From Nereocystis luetkeana (taxonomy: Eukaryota; Sar; Phaeophyceae; Laminariales; Laminariaceae), in contig JARUPZ010000037.1 of NCBI GenBank assembly GCA_031213475.1, forward strand, positions 310,001 through 374,000: a stretch of DNA of 64,000 bases, given 5' to 3'. Positions within the stretch are counted from its first letter, which is position 1. Each line of letters starts with the position of its first letter. The position numbers were made by a program, and so were the translations under genes. Positions 25,914 to 38,260 of this stretch are shown here, in pieces. The notes beneath the pieces are model-generated. The model searched no databases, had not been told where the DNA came from, and worked only from the letters and a program-made list of their open reading frames with translations.

Positions 25914-27944
25914 TGCAGTCAAATCATGGTGTTTGGTCTACACAGAAGTCGAGAAGGTGGGGCTTGGCGCAAACGGCTTGTTTCCGTGTCAGCTACCCCT
26001 GCTCGCGGCTGTAACGTCGAAGCTAACACCCCCCCCCGATTCTTTCGAAAAGCGTGAGTCACGCCTGAGGCAAGTGGGTCGTTGCTGGGTGTTGAAAGTT
26101 GAAACATGCGAAAAAAAGGCTCGGCGGCGCATTTCAACTCCAAAACCGCACGCGTATGGCCTTGTAACGAAGGATTTTGTTCCATGTTTTTTCTACTAAT
26201 AGTCGCGATGCAGAACCTATTCGTTTTACTCTCAAGATTTTCACTTGATTGACGACCAACGACAACAACGGCAGCAACGGCAGAAGCATCAGCTACAACT
26301 GTAGTGATACATTCTTCCCAGGGACAATTGGTGCCGACGATTGACTGTAGCAGTACTCGTACTCAAAACTACTGCGAAAAAACAAAATGAGCAAGTCAGC
26401 GCGGGTGCATGGTAAATCTGATGTACTTGGCTCGTCGGTCGTTGACATATCGGAAACCTCCCTCTCCACTGCTCTAACGCCTGGTATTCTGATCCAATCA
26501 CGAGAGGAGCAAACGCACCTAGGGAAGCACGACAACAGCAGTACGAGTACAACCTAAAATATGTCTACACGAGGAACGACACGATGACACGCTACGTTAT
26601 GAGGGGTGGTGCAAACGGTTACAAAATCAGCAAATGCTTGTAGTAAACCAGCACGTGCGGCTATACGCACAAGCACGGGAGGAGCAACCAGCGGGAGGCA
26701 GCCAGGTCGGTGACACACCGCTGTTTCAATACTATAAATACTACAGACTGAAACCAAACATCGTTACTGCCGCTTGCATACACGATATTGAGGGGGTAAA
26801 GCCCTAGCGACTGAGATCACCCACCCAGGTGAAAGAAAGAGTCGCTTAGAGCAAGTGGCCCTCTACCGTCTCTACCCCCGACACTACCGTCCAAAAAAGC
26901 CACGCGAGAATGTGAAGTGCGAAGCATCGACACCAAGGCGGTTACTAATTTGCCTCGGGTCTATTCGCCACCCTACAAAGTCACACCCAAGATCGGCGCA
27001 AGCAGTTAGGCTGCTGCATGAGACTCCCGTGTTGAAAATGATGGAGCAAGCGTGACATCCCCAAGGCTGACGAGAATCGGGCTTTGGACGACACCTGCAG
27101 CGTGAATACGTCAACACCGAACACGGCCGAGCAACACCGCCAGCAACGCGGACGGACGGTTGAAAGGCTGAAGATGAATAGGACGTGGAAAATTCTGCGA
27201 GAGGGAAAACGCATCAATTTAGGTCGGGACGATGCCGCGGCAGCCCAGACAAGTAAAAACTTTGGTGGCCGGGCGAGGGAGGGGGGTCGCGCTCATGCAT
27301 GGTCGGGTGGTTAGGTGATCTGACCGCAGATGCACAGCATACCCTTCTACAGCAGGGAGAATCGAATACAACCCAGGGCATCGAGTGAAAGCAGGCATCT
27401 TCATCGACGAGCGAAGCCAGACCATACTGTACGACACTAGTGCCTGTGCTGTACGTGGCGTCTGAGGATGAATACATGTATTTCTACTCGAACCGTAGCA
27501 TGTAAACCGACGTAGATACTTGGAAACGTCCACCGACTATAGAGCAAAAATATCACTATGTTCCCTCTTCATTACCTCGTGGTCTATATATAGCTGGCGC
27601 CGGGCTTCTGCCAAGTTCCGGGGGAGGTGGGGTGGGGGGTGGGTGACTCGCTTTCCTCGCGAGGACGCCATATGTTTTAGTATCATCATTTTCCAAAGAT
27701 TGTCGTACTGAACTGAAGGAAACCATCCTGCCGCGGACACCTTTATATCTATGACTAGAGTAGTTGGTGCTCACTCTCCACTATTCATCGAATAGGTTCC
27801 ACATTAGGGTTCAGCTGTTGTACCGCAGTAGTGGAAGGCCTACGATGCACACCCTCCAGCATGTCCCAGCATGTCTACACGTCAACCGCGTATCGGGGCT
27901 TACCGTGTGGTTGTTCCGCACAACTCGTATAAGTAGTACTGATG

Positions 27945-28103
27945 CTATGTCTTGGCCCTCTTGCGCGCGCGTTCGTCAGACGGCTGTACCGTGGCCGAAG
28001 TTTGCAAAAGCACAGAGGCCTTCTTGAAAGAGCAGAGCACTGGATACATTTTTCTGAAAGCATCCTCGAGTTGTTGGACGCTCTTGGCACCTGTCAACAC
28101 CAC
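27945..28103 (-). CDS. TBP: TBP exon 4 (C-terminus)
   Basis: The acceptor is AACAG|GTG. Encodes [20 protein letters not shown] and PVLCSFKK, then a basic C-terminal extension ending RARKRAKT and a TAG stop at 27945-27947. Confidence 0.95.
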   Translation of the reverse strand: MVLTGAKSVQQLEDAFRKMYPVLCSFKKASVLLQTSATVQPSDERARKRAKT

Positions 28104-31100
28104 CTGTTATTCATAGTAGAACAGGAAAAAGGGGGAAAAGAGAGGCGGGGTCGGGAGCGCCCAACAATGCCGGTTGGGGTTTTGAGTTATACGCACTCAA
28201 CTTCGAATGAATGCCGCGCATTGTCACCACGTGTTTCACAGACCAACTCTATCCACTCGAATCGCGACGTTACTGTACAATCTGCAAAACGAGAGAGGGC
28301 TACTCCATACAGGTTCCACAACTCGCCAGGGTCTGACCAAACGTCGCAACACTTCAAAAACACTGTCACACCTGCCGTGTCTTGCCACTCTCCTATGACA
28401 CGAACAACTTACAGTAATACGCCACCATCCAAGGCTTGCGCTTACCTTCCCCGATACAAAGACGAGGAAGCAGATCTTTGGTTCTGCCAGGCGGTAAATC
28501 AGCCCGGGAAACAACTCCGGTTCGTAGTTGCAGAAGCAACCGTGTGCAGAGGCAACAAGACCTTCCAGGCGAATCGGAAAGCCTAGGTCCGTCGTGGCCA
28601 CCATATTTTGGACTTTGCGGTCTGTCTCGAGGCTTCATCCGTGGCGGACACGGAAGGGAGGAAGACGGGAGGAAAGGAAGAAGGGAGGAAAGCAACACAA
28701 GGTCCCATTGTGAGAGTTGAAAGTCGTGGCAAAGCTCAAGCAGCGAATACCAACAGATGGTTATGGACACAACGTGGGCAAGTCCAACATAAGACCCACG
28801 TTGATGTACAGTGTTGCTGAACTCGTACAAGCACCCGTCAATGCGACAGTGCGCGGCGCACATATGCTTTTCAACATTAGTATCTGTCAAATTACATTCG
28901 CACATTCAACATTTCGCTTTTTTTGTCTCTTTGGTGTGTACGCCATGTACTTGTTCTCTCTCGTGTACTTCAAGATTACGAGCCTGACAACGAGTATGAT
29001 AGCTCGACAAACGCATAGCCACAGGTGTCCTCTGTTTTATGTGCCCGCTGTACGTACGCGTAGTCAAAATTATACTTAGTAGTATCCAGAGGTTGTTTAA
29101 CTGTCCCGGCAGTAACGGCAGCGAGCGGTAGAAGGCTGTTAGAACACAATAATATCTTGCCTCAACTACAAGTACTACGCCGTCGTGTCAGTGGTCGGTG
29201 CGAAACCAGGGCAACAACGTGGTGTCACGGATAATTAGTGTTCGTGCGGCCTGAAGATAACAAATAGATACACACCGCTGTCGCGGCACTGTCAAGGCCG
29301 CGATGTCACGCCTGGCTTTTCGGAGTATAGGCTGCCATACATCCACAATAGATGATCCTGTTTTGGTTTGCGGCATGTATGCGGACGGCGGTTGCTGCTG
29401 ATTTCTAGACTTTACTCGGAAGAGACTCACGAGGCTAGAGACAGCACCCGGTGCTCCTTTTCCCACATCGGTATTGCTGTGCAAGCCCTCAATGCAGTGG
29501 GGTGCCCGACTTAAGAACCCCTTGGAACAGGCTAGTTTTACCCTTCTTATCTCGGTGCCGCTCGTATATCAGACTGCGTACCATCCTGGTTTTAGAATAG
29601 GTACCATACTCATAGAGGGTTTAGTATAGGCGTCACATGTCGTGGCAAGCCGATAATTCCGCTCTTAAATCCGTATTCTCTTAACCCTTTTAGCACCGCA
29701 CTCCCATATGTGGGGACAAAATACTCTAACTGTAAGTAGTTTGTCCCCAAAACGGGAATGGGGTCCTAAAAGGGTTAACTCGGACGCTCTCAACACGGGT
29801 ACCCCACTGCACTGCCTACCGACTGCCTGAAAAACAACAAATAAAAAAAATGCAGTGTAGGGTAAATGCACCCCCCCACGCGCGATACCTTCAATAGTCA
29901 GTATAACAGTACGTTCAGTCATTTCCAGGATCATTACACCTGTGAAAGAATCGTATTAATAGTACTAAAAGACCACTGACGCCGCTCACTTGAAATTGAT
30001 CTTGTGCAACGGCCCGTTTTTCCTTTGGTCATCAAGCTTTCCCAGGATGCGAGCGAACGTCTTGCACGCGTAGTCCACAGAAGCGTTGCTCCGGGCACCT
30101 GTGACGACGACTTTGCCCGTCTTGAATACCAGAGCCGTCGCCTTGGGCTCTTCCTTGTTTATCAGCCGGATTATCTGGTACGGAGGGTAGGAAGCATCGA
30201 CGATCAACGAAATCAAGGTCCGTCATGGGGAATTGGGATGCGCTCGAGCATTGAGGTTCATACTGTCTGTATCATACATAAAACGAGGACACGCGACAAG
30301 CAACACTGTACGTTCAGGAAGGGGCAAGATTTTCCGTGACACAATGTTTGAGTCGCTGAACGTCAGCTCAACACATTGTCTAACCTTCATATCACGTGAT
30401 TATCAACAGGTATTATAGAATACCTAGAATACCTGTTGATAATCACAAAAACAAGCAGAGCTCGCCGCGGCGGGCTGACGCCCGCCTGCGGCTCCGCGCA
30501 TGTTCGTACGATGGGAAGTTGAAGCGTCAACAGGCTGAAAGCGCCACGGAGCTCCGTGTCCGGATGAATCCGATACAACAGCAATGCGGTGGAAGCGAGG
30601 TATATACAGCTAGAATTTCGGTCTTGCTTGGGGGTTACTAATATTGTGGGAAAACAACGTTTCAACCCTTGCTAACACGTATTTTTGTTTTGTGAACGCT
30701 TTGAAATATATATACTGTGCAAGCTACATCGCTGTACAACACCAAAATTGGTGTGCCAAACAATTTGACCTTCCTACAGTTCTATCGGTGCACGTGATGT
30801 CTTTAGTCCTCTGTTTCACGGTTGTTCCGAGGTTTCTGAAAGCAAAGTGTGGACACTACTTTGCCACGTCCCCATACACTTCGTATGGGCAAAAGAGTAC
30901 TGCTCCAGCTGTCCACAACAACGGAACACTACTATAACACTCCAAACGTCGTCAAAGTACGGAGAGTACCAAGGAGAGTGTCAGTTCATACTTCGGGCAT
31001 GGTTCACTTTTGAGAGTTCCGGGGGCATCCCCAATAATCTGGGGCATGCCATGCTTTGGAGCACTGGGCGTACCCAGCAACTTGTAATTTCGGCATAGAG

Positions 31101-34100
31101 CCTTGACGGGTGCTGGGTATTTACTCAATAATTAGGGTATATGCGTACTCTGAGGTACTGCCGTACATACTGCCTACGTACGTATACAGGGTATACTGGC
31201 AGTATAATCGTACGTATATGAGAGAAAGGGCTGGGTACAAGCAGCTTCAATCGTTACCGATTAATACAGTACGTGGTGGTGACGGTGATGTCCAAATGAC
31301 CCCACCAGTTCCTCTGTTTCAGTATACCACGCCCGGCAGAACACCGGCTCTCCCGAACGCCTCCATACCCTCCGCGGCCGCGAGCGCGACCGTGCCACCG
31401 CCCGTCCCATACGGCAGCCCTCGGTATCCCCCGCGAAACAATTAGGTCGCCATCGAACTCCGCTAGCGGGGGGCGTAGGAAGGCGCCCTTCCGGGGACGG
31501 GTCGCTCGCTCCCCGGGATGGCGGGGAATCCCCGGAAAAGGAGGTAATTCGAACACAAATGTTTTGCTCCCGGTCGTTTTTCTTCCTGTCCCCTGTTTTG
31601 AGGTTCCCGTTTGTATGGAAGGTGTTTTTTTTCGGGGGTGGTACACTGTAACCCCCACTCGGGCCTTTGGCTCGGCGGTAGAACGCTCGACTCTGTACGT
31701 CCGCCCAAATCCGTTGTTCAAGCTCAACCTTTGAGTTTTTTTTTGCTTCTTCTAGATGTATGGGTTATAGTATGTTTTTGTTGTAATTGTATGGCATTTT
31801 AGTATAAGAGTAATAAAACTCATGCGATGTGTTTGCACACTAAAGCACATAAGACTTCTTGAGTAAGTACCAGTGCGTGGGAGGGTGGGATCATACGTAC
31901 TGCTGTACATCGTGAGCGTAGGCAGGTTGTAGATTGGTAGGTGGGGTGGGGTGGGGTGGGGTGGGTGAGAGGGTATACTACCGGCCCCGCTCGCGTAGCT
32001 TCGGTCGTACCGCTATCAGCAGCAGTTTAGTTATTACAGACAGCAGTACTATTACTGTGGTAGTACATGCGATCGTCTCGTACTGACTCGGTCAGAATCA
32101 AGATACTACAGTAGCAGATTGCATCTGTAGACTGGTCAAGCGAAGCGGGTAGCGCCAACGCCCCGGCTGGTGAGGGGGCCCGCTGGAGGCGTCGCTGGCG
32201 GCAACGTTTGGACGGTAGTGAGCGTTTCCGTTTCATTTCCCATCACAATTAAAAAAAGGGTATTGGCCAAGATCAGATATACCTGGCCATCTTTCGACCG
32301 AAATCAGGTACATACTAAAAAAGGTACAAAACACACCCCAGGCGCCCTGCTATAGGCCGGGCTGACATCGTAACTGATTTTGGCTCGAAAAGGCCAAGCT
32401 ATACCTGACTTTCTCTGCCCTGTCTACGTAGCTTTTAACTGGCTTTGGCCTACTTTGAACCAATCAGAGAGGCCATACGTGCACTGTATTTTTTCTCCGC
32501 ATGCGTCTGCGCTCGCTCGGTCGAAACTCTCGTGTTTAAACGTACAAAATGATGTACTCGTACGCCGTACGTAAGTGCTTCGAAGCACGTATTTATACAT
32601 GCATACATGCGCACGCTGGTTTCGCTTTTTCTTCCTTGGGGTGTGCGCTGTGCTTCAATGGTTAGTTCGTGTGATGTGTACTCTGTTGTTTTCCATGGTC
32701 ACAACAGTCTATACAGCATCATGGCCACACGGCATTTCGTCTGCACCACCCCGCGTCGAGGTGGTCTCAGGTTTCGTACCGGAACATAATTTCGCGCCGA
32801 ACAGGCTGGTTCCACCAGGACGGTCTAGAAGCTTCAAAGCTGCCAAGGGGGGTGGGGGCGCCAGAGTTAATACTCATGGCGCTCCCGCCGTGGCGAAACA
32901 AACGAAGCCTAGTGACTCTCTGCAGGTCCAAGTGGAGCCCGTGGTACCCATACCCTAAACAAAGCAACAGCCTTTCAGATTTTGGGGGTCATGTTGCACG
33001 CTTGATGTTTTAGGCGTATGTTTTTGTTTAATGGGTTTTCATGGGCAAACCACCGCTCGTGGCGCGCGTTTTCACTTGGTTTTAGTATTACCTGATTTGA
33101 CCCAAACGGATCAGGTTTGGCCCATATGGATCAGGAATACCTAATTTTGGCCACAGCCCTTGAAAAAACAAATATATATACCTGGTATACAAGGGCTCCG
33201 CATGTACCTACCGGCACCCATGCTCCGGATAGGGCAATATACCTCAGTGCCAAGTCGTGTGATTACTTTTAAGCAAATTGACATAAATGCACCATTCGAT
33301 GTTGTTACGGACAAGATCAGGTCACTGCCAAGTGGTGCAGGAAAAAAGCAATGCCAAGCGTCAGTTCTCAGTTTTTGGATTTGTCTCACTCGCAATACAG
33401 ACAAACATTTTTTCGCGACGTTATCATTGCTGTCTTTTCCCGACATCTACTCTGAAGTAAAAAAATCGGAACCGTCTATCATTCTGGGCCAGGAAATCAT
33501 CGATACTTTGGAACTCAGATGCCGCTGGAGAGGGCAGAAACCAGCTCAGTTCTGAGAGGTTTCTCATATTTCTCAGAACTGAGATTACTTTGATTTTGTT
33601 CTCGATAGTACGACTGCCCTTTATCTGCCCAGTTGCCAAGTGTCTAATACCCACGCCGATATCACACCTATCTACGGCGAGCTGCACCTACTTCCAACGG
33701 CGCTTGTGCAGAAGAGATGGCCTCTCCCGCACATGGAAGCGATAGCAGCAGCGGCACAACAGTAAAAATAGCAGCAACAGCAGCAGCGGGAGTGGTAGCA
33801 GGCATCGATGCTGCTGCGGTCGGTTGCTGCAGCTGCTGCTGTGCAGGCTGTGCAGACCCAGCGGCAACATCAGCAGCAGCACAACATCAGCAGCGGTACG
33901 TGCGGCATCGCAGCAGACAGCAACTTCCTGTATACCCCCAAATTACTGCGAGAACAGGATGCGTACTGTACGCGCATTATCGCTCTCAATCCTGAGAACA
34001 AGCAGTAGTCGAGGTACTACGAGCATGAGCAGTATCGAACACCTGATACCTGACACCTGACATCGGTCGGCAATGCAGAACAACCGCAAAGTACTGCTGA

Positions 34101-37100
34101 CATGGGCAGTATTCTCAGTGTGAATCCCGAACTATTCAGGTTGGATATACGGGTAGTACACGCAGCAGTATCCACAGCAGCACAAAAGCCCGACATACTG
34201 TGAGTACTTGCAGTCGGAGCAAGCAGTCTCCAACCTCTAACCCTCGATTACCTCCAGTAGTGCTCGCCGGAACAACTTGACACGTTCTTCACCAGAAAAT
34301 GTTACAGCCGAACATCATATCTTACACCTGGTACGAAGGATCGTATCTTCAAAGCGGGTCCGTATCTCCCATTTATTTAGTAAATACCTCGCATCTGGAT
34401 ATCTTTTGTTTTCGAAATGAAAAACGTCTGTTGTGAGTACGACCGATTGATTGAGTGATTGGAACTTAACTCTGGAAGCTCCGTGATATTCATATGTCAG
34501 ACACGCTCAGTGGGCGCGCTTGTTATGGATATTTGATTTTGCTTTGTACATATTTGAAGTAGACCGCCTCTGAACAGCTGTACAGGACTGATGCTGCTGT
34601 AGTAGGACTCGTATCTCAAAAAGCCTCCAGAGACCAGACCTTGCAGCAGTAGACAGTCCGAGAATGTATAACCACGTATGATATCCTCCGATGCGATTGG
34701 TCGGTTTTTCTTACCGAACTCACAACACTAGGCCGACCTTCCAACAACTTTCATTCAATTCGACCGGCGAAAACAAAGCTTTGTAGGTACATATTCGAAG
34801 TAGAACACCTCTGAACTACTGTACTGCTTCTGTATGTAGTTGTTAGTACTCGTATTCCAATGCGACTCCAGAGATCAGACCTTACAGCAGCAGTAGATAG
34901 TCCGAGCATGTGCGACCACTGCATGATACCCTCCGATGTGATTGGTTGGTTTTTATTATCGAACTCACAACACTCGGCCGAATTCATACTCCCCAACAAC
35001 CTTCATTCCATTCCACCGGCGAACACAGAAGACGTGCCGAAATATAAAACACCAACATAGCAATCACCGGGATATGCAACCATCTGGTACCAAGAACGGC
35101 GCGATACCCCGAGAAGGCGCGTGTAGTCGTCCCGCGAAGAGAGAGGGGTAAGAGAAGGCAGCCACCGAGTAAGGCAAGACCGAGGGGGTCGATCAGGCCG
35201 ATGGCGGCCCGCAAAGCAAGGGAGTCGGGAGAAAGCGGTAGCATCAGCAAGACCGAGATATCGAACCTCGGGGAGAAAAAAAGCTAAGATCGAGTCTGTC
35301 ACAATAAGCTCTTCGCGGAGCGACAGCAGCGAAACAAATTTCCAGAACCCAAGAAAATAGAACCTCCGTGTTTCCTCGCCCCGCCAAAGGTCCTTCGAGT
35401 CGGGGTCGCCGAGCTCGTCGGTGGCGCGAGACTCCGAGATGCGCGCACGGGAGAACACCTATCGGAGCCCGGCGAGCGCGACCCTCGAGGAAAGCGATCG
35501 AAAAAGCAAGCACGAAGCCAAGAAAGCGAAGGCGTCTGGAGTCCCAAACTAAATTCAAGACGGAATCGGAAGCGATTGCTTCGCTCTCAGGCATCGCGAA
35601 GGATTGTATAGATATCTATATATCATCCCATTTATCATCTTCGTCCGTCTTTTCTCTCCCTCCAAGTCGTAGCTCAGATCCGGGGTGACATAGTATGATA
35701 GGCCTTCCTCCCCCCCCTCACTACGGTTCGTGCCTTGCATTTTTATCGCAATACCTCAGCCCTTTCCTCCCTCGTCGACTTGCGTCTGATTGATTGCACC
35801 TACCCACGACATACCAGTACGCGTTATCAGCAGTAAGTTCATTCATTTTGCAAACAAACACAATCTCAACACGCACGGTGGGATTTAAACTCGCGAAATC
35901 AACGCTATTAACAGCAACATTCGTAAACGTACAACACTCAGTAAACCACCGGGTCGACCGGCTCGGGGCTCGAAAGTACCGCCACCACCCCCGGTACAAA
36001 TACAGCAGTAGTATTGAGCCCCGTTGTGGCCATTGACACAGCAGAGAGTGTGGAAAGAACCAATGCCAAACGCATGGAACGTTTGGCGATATGTGAGGAT
36101 ATTTGCTCGTTCCTGCAGGCGTCCGTAAAACACTCTGAGATCGAATGATACTCTATCGCTCCTACCCTTGGGCTTCATCCGTCGTGTACGCGGAGTCCCC
36201 TCCTCTCCATCTCCTCTCCTCCGGAAAAGCCTTTTCATGGGTTTCCATACTAAAATTTGTAGAGCTGTGAGATAGATAACTAAGATAACTAAGAGTCGCG
36301 AGCTACGAGTAGATGTGAGTTGGCTGGTTTGCAGCGGTGCCTAGAGTTGCACCCCGGCCTAAAAATTTGGAACCGGGTACCCGACCGGGTGGGGGGCGGT
36401 TGAGGCGGAACCGGAACCGGGTACCCGGATCCCGGCAGACACGGGTACCCGGGTACCCGGGTTACCATACACTATTCGCTCCCCTTTTATCGTTTGAGCG
36501 GCAGCGGATGAGGTGGACACGGATATCTGGGTACCCGTGTACCCGAGTACCCGGGCTACCACACGCTATTTGCCCCCCTTCTTGCGTTTGAGCGGCGGCG
36601 TGGTAAGGCGGACACGGATACCCGGGTACCCGGGTTACCATACAATATTTGCTAAACTTGTAGCTTTGGAGCGGCGGCGTGGTAGGCAAGGCAGGTATTA
36701 ACTGGGGTATTCTCTATTCTCGGTCTGTCGTCTGCAGGGGCGAGATGCGAGAGTCTAGAGGCACAGCCGCGGGAGTGTAAACCAACGTATACCCCAGTCT
36801 TGGGGCCTCCGTACAGCACATTTGACGGGTACCCGGGTATCCGGGGTATAACTACCCGCGGTTCCGTGAGTTGGACCGGGACGGTTGTTCCGGGTACCCG
36901 CCACCGGGTACCCGGTTCTCAGTCAGACGGGGCGCAACTCTAGCAGTGCCAACCATCGGGCTAGTTTGGTTTCTTTGTTTATGGAAGGCTTCTTTGCCAC
37001 GGGGGGCACATTCCCCGTAAAAAGTAAAAACACTCGCCCAGAGATGGACAGAGAGATTTGAGAGGTCTACTGCAACTCATGGAGATCAAAACTCAAAACC

Positions 37101-38260
37101 CATCGCCGCCGACGGTGACGGTGCCGATGGTAGTGCCGAGGGCCGACGGCGGTTGGCGTTCTTCGTGGAATATGTTTATTACGTACGTATAATGAAGCCA
37201 AAAAGCGTCAGCCGACTCGTCAACTACAGCAGTCGATCAGTTGGCTGGCGACACGAAACAACTACTCGTACGTAGGCGAGAAGTAATAGTGCGTACAAGT
37301 AAAACGGTACGAGTACCTAGTATGAAATCGACTGACACCATCTATTAATAGTACGGGCGGGCTCAATCAGTAAATAAGCTACGTGCCTGCCAGTAGATTA
37401 GTACTGCCAGTGCCTACTCCTGTGCCAGTGCCCAAGCCTACTACTGTAAGACATAACGACCTTTGGAATATTCATACCGGTACTTGCGGTTTGCGGTGTC
37501 CTTGCTTGAACATTGGTTCAAATCTACAGCAAACGTTCGTTCGTGCGTCGTGTCACACCAGTACTATTACCGGTATGTTGTATTTCGTTGCCGCAATGTC
37601 GCAACGCTAGCTATAGCGCGCACTTCCTACGAGCAGTGAAGCAATCCGTACGTACCAGTAGGCAACACGTACTGAGGCATGAAACTAGAAACTAACTGCA
37701 GCCTGCGAAGTCAGTGACGTTGTCCTCGCCGTTTGTTCCCGCAGCAGGGTCTACGGCACACTACAACAGGACTACGTACCAACACTCGTACGTATCATAT
37801 GCGGCGTTATCATACTACAATACCATGCCAGTGCATAATAGAGGACAGCAAACGTACGAGGGGAGATAGAGTACAAACTACAATCGCCACTTACGCAGGC
37901 AGAGAATCGCTTCGGGTTGTACTCGGCGTTGCGTGCCCTCATGACCACCGTCTTCAAGTCGATCGGGCACCCCATATTGGCTGTAGCTGTTACGTTGACG
38001 AGTCGCAGTTCGCATCCGCCGTGATCAAGAAAAGGACCTATGATTTGCGTATCCATCGCCTTCTGCGCTTCCGACCGATCTCGTCCAGCGGAGGACTCTG
38101 ATGATCCCAACCCTGATTTGGACCCATCTGGAGTACCCGTCGATAAGCCAGACCTAGCGGCAGACCCACCACCCGTACCAGCGCCTGAGCCAGATCCAGC
38201 GCCATAGCTAGAGCGAGAGCCACTAGCACCTCGCGGCTTGCTCGCCGATCCTTGAGGCAT
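27945..38260 (-). CDS. TBP: TATA-binding protein (TBP), complete, four exons
   Basis: TBP binds the TATA box and nucleates initiation complexes for all three nuclear RNA polymerases. Exons on the minus strand are 37895-38260, 29990-30174, 28446-28632 and 27945-28103, giving 298 residues. A Ser/Gly-rich N-terminal region of about 85 residues precedes the saddle-shaped core with both direct repeats. The motifs [19 protein letters not shown] (repeat 1) and [12 protein letters not shown] with FVSGK and VVLTGAKS (repeat 2) are unmistakable. The four DNA-intercalating phenylalanines are kept (F119, F139, F225, F242). Splice sites are GT-AG and all phases agree. Two oddities stand out: a 7.7-kb first intron full of repeats, and a linker insert (NLETDRK) between the two repeats that depends on the exon 3 acceptor. 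The start is the ATG at 38258-38260; a GTG-initiated frame extends slightly further. Confidence 0.96.
28446..28632 (-). CDS. TBP: TBP exon 3 (repeat 2)
   Basis: Encodes [31 protein letters not shown] and FVSGK; the donor is AAG|GTAAGC, phase 0. The acceptor chosen (GATGAAG|C at 28632) is the only phase-compatible AG after an in-frame stop, and adds NLETDRK before VQNM. Confidence 0.92.
29685..29774. mobile_element. piggyBac-type MITE, 90 bp, in TBP intron 2
   Basis: Flanked by TTAA on both sides (29681-29684 and 29775-29778). Imperfect terminal inverted repeats begin CCCTTTTAG, and an inner GGGGACAAA pairs with TTTGTCCCC. TTAA duplication with CCC-starting ends is the piggyBac signature (family knowledge). 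Confidence 0.82.
29990..30174 (-). CDS. TBP: TBP exon 2 (rest of repeat 1 and linker)
   Basis: The acceptor is TACCAG|ATA and the donor AA|GTGAGC, phase 2. Encodes [17 protein letters not shown] and [10 protein letters not shown], the second half of repeat 1, then the helix leading to the linker. Confidence 0.95.
30396..30446. repeat. Perfect 19-bp inverted repeat with 13-nt loop, TBP intron 1
   Basis: GTGATTATCAACAGGTATT at 30396-30414 is exactly complementary to 30428-30446. No function can be assigned. Confidence 0.9.
31661..31731 (+). ncRNA. tRNA-like sequence (pseudogene or SINE head) with poly-T end
   Basis: The start GGGCCTTTGGCTCGGCGGTA resembles a tRNA acceptor and D-arm with an A box. 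TTGTTCAAGCTCAA resembles a B box, and a run of nine T follows at 31736-31744, as at Pol III terminators. The acceptor and anticodon stems do not close, so a working tRNA is unlikely. Lies in TBP intron 1. Confidence 0.35.
34541..35030. repeat. Tandem duplication, unit about 240 bp
   Basis: 34541-34777 and 34778-35030 share GCTTTGTA(GG)TACATATT, TCCGATG(C/T)GATTGGT(C/T)GG and CGAACTCACAACACT(A/C)GGCCGA, with moderate divergence. Lies in TBP intron 1. Confidence 0.88.
36370..36930. repeat. CCGGGTACC satellite
   Basis: (CCGGGTAC)n blocks alternate with a spacer containing TTTGAGCGGCGGCG(T)GGTA, at a period near 105 bp for three units (36410-36690), then more degenerate blocks to about 36930. 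Confidence 0.88.
37895..38260 (-). CDS. TBP: TBP exon 1 (N-terminal region and start of repeat 1)
   Basis: 122 codons from the ATG, ending at Cys122 with donor TGC|GTAAGT, phase 0. Residues 1-65 are Ser/Gly-rich without a polyglutamine tract; the core begins near [19 protein letters not shown]. Confidence 0.93.

Larger units (their letters stand above)
23110..27944. other. Intergenic stretch 3' of TBP, no supported gene
   Basis: Contains short repeats and a SINE fragment, listed separately. Open frames up to about 130 codons are present, but none has a recognisable domain. A minus-strand frame at 23121-23360 (containing PIWVVETLHWDSWDGEMVF) looks protein-like, without assignment. Confidence 0.4.
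30175..37894 (-). other. TBP intron 1, 7.7 kb, mainly repeats
   Basis: Contains the 19-bp palindrome, the tRNA-like sequence, the 34.5-kb tandem duplication and the 36.4-kb satellite. A plus-strand frame at 32575-32958 (127 codons, one hydrophobic stretch) and one at 33160-33555 have no recognisable domain and are not called as genes. A GC-rich block at about 35080-35750 has open frames in several phases and may be a repeat of unknown type. Confidence 0.8.

Noticed and set aside
27942..28586. 214-codon plus-strand open frame
   Set aside because: It lies antisense to TBP exons 3 and 4 and has no recognisable domain.
29188..29484. 98-codon minus-strand frame between TBP exons 2 and 3
   Set aside because: TBP exon phases join without it and it matches nothing recognisable.
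32575..32958. 127-codon plus-strand frame with a hydrophobic stretch in TBP intron 1
   Set aside because: No domain or homologue is recognised and the length is within what chance allows in a region of this size.
35000..35750. Overlapping open frames of 82 to 151 codons suggesting a gene or a solo LTR
   Set aside because: Frames are open in several phases because of GC-rich composition, and no matching terminal repeats or target duplication could be defined.
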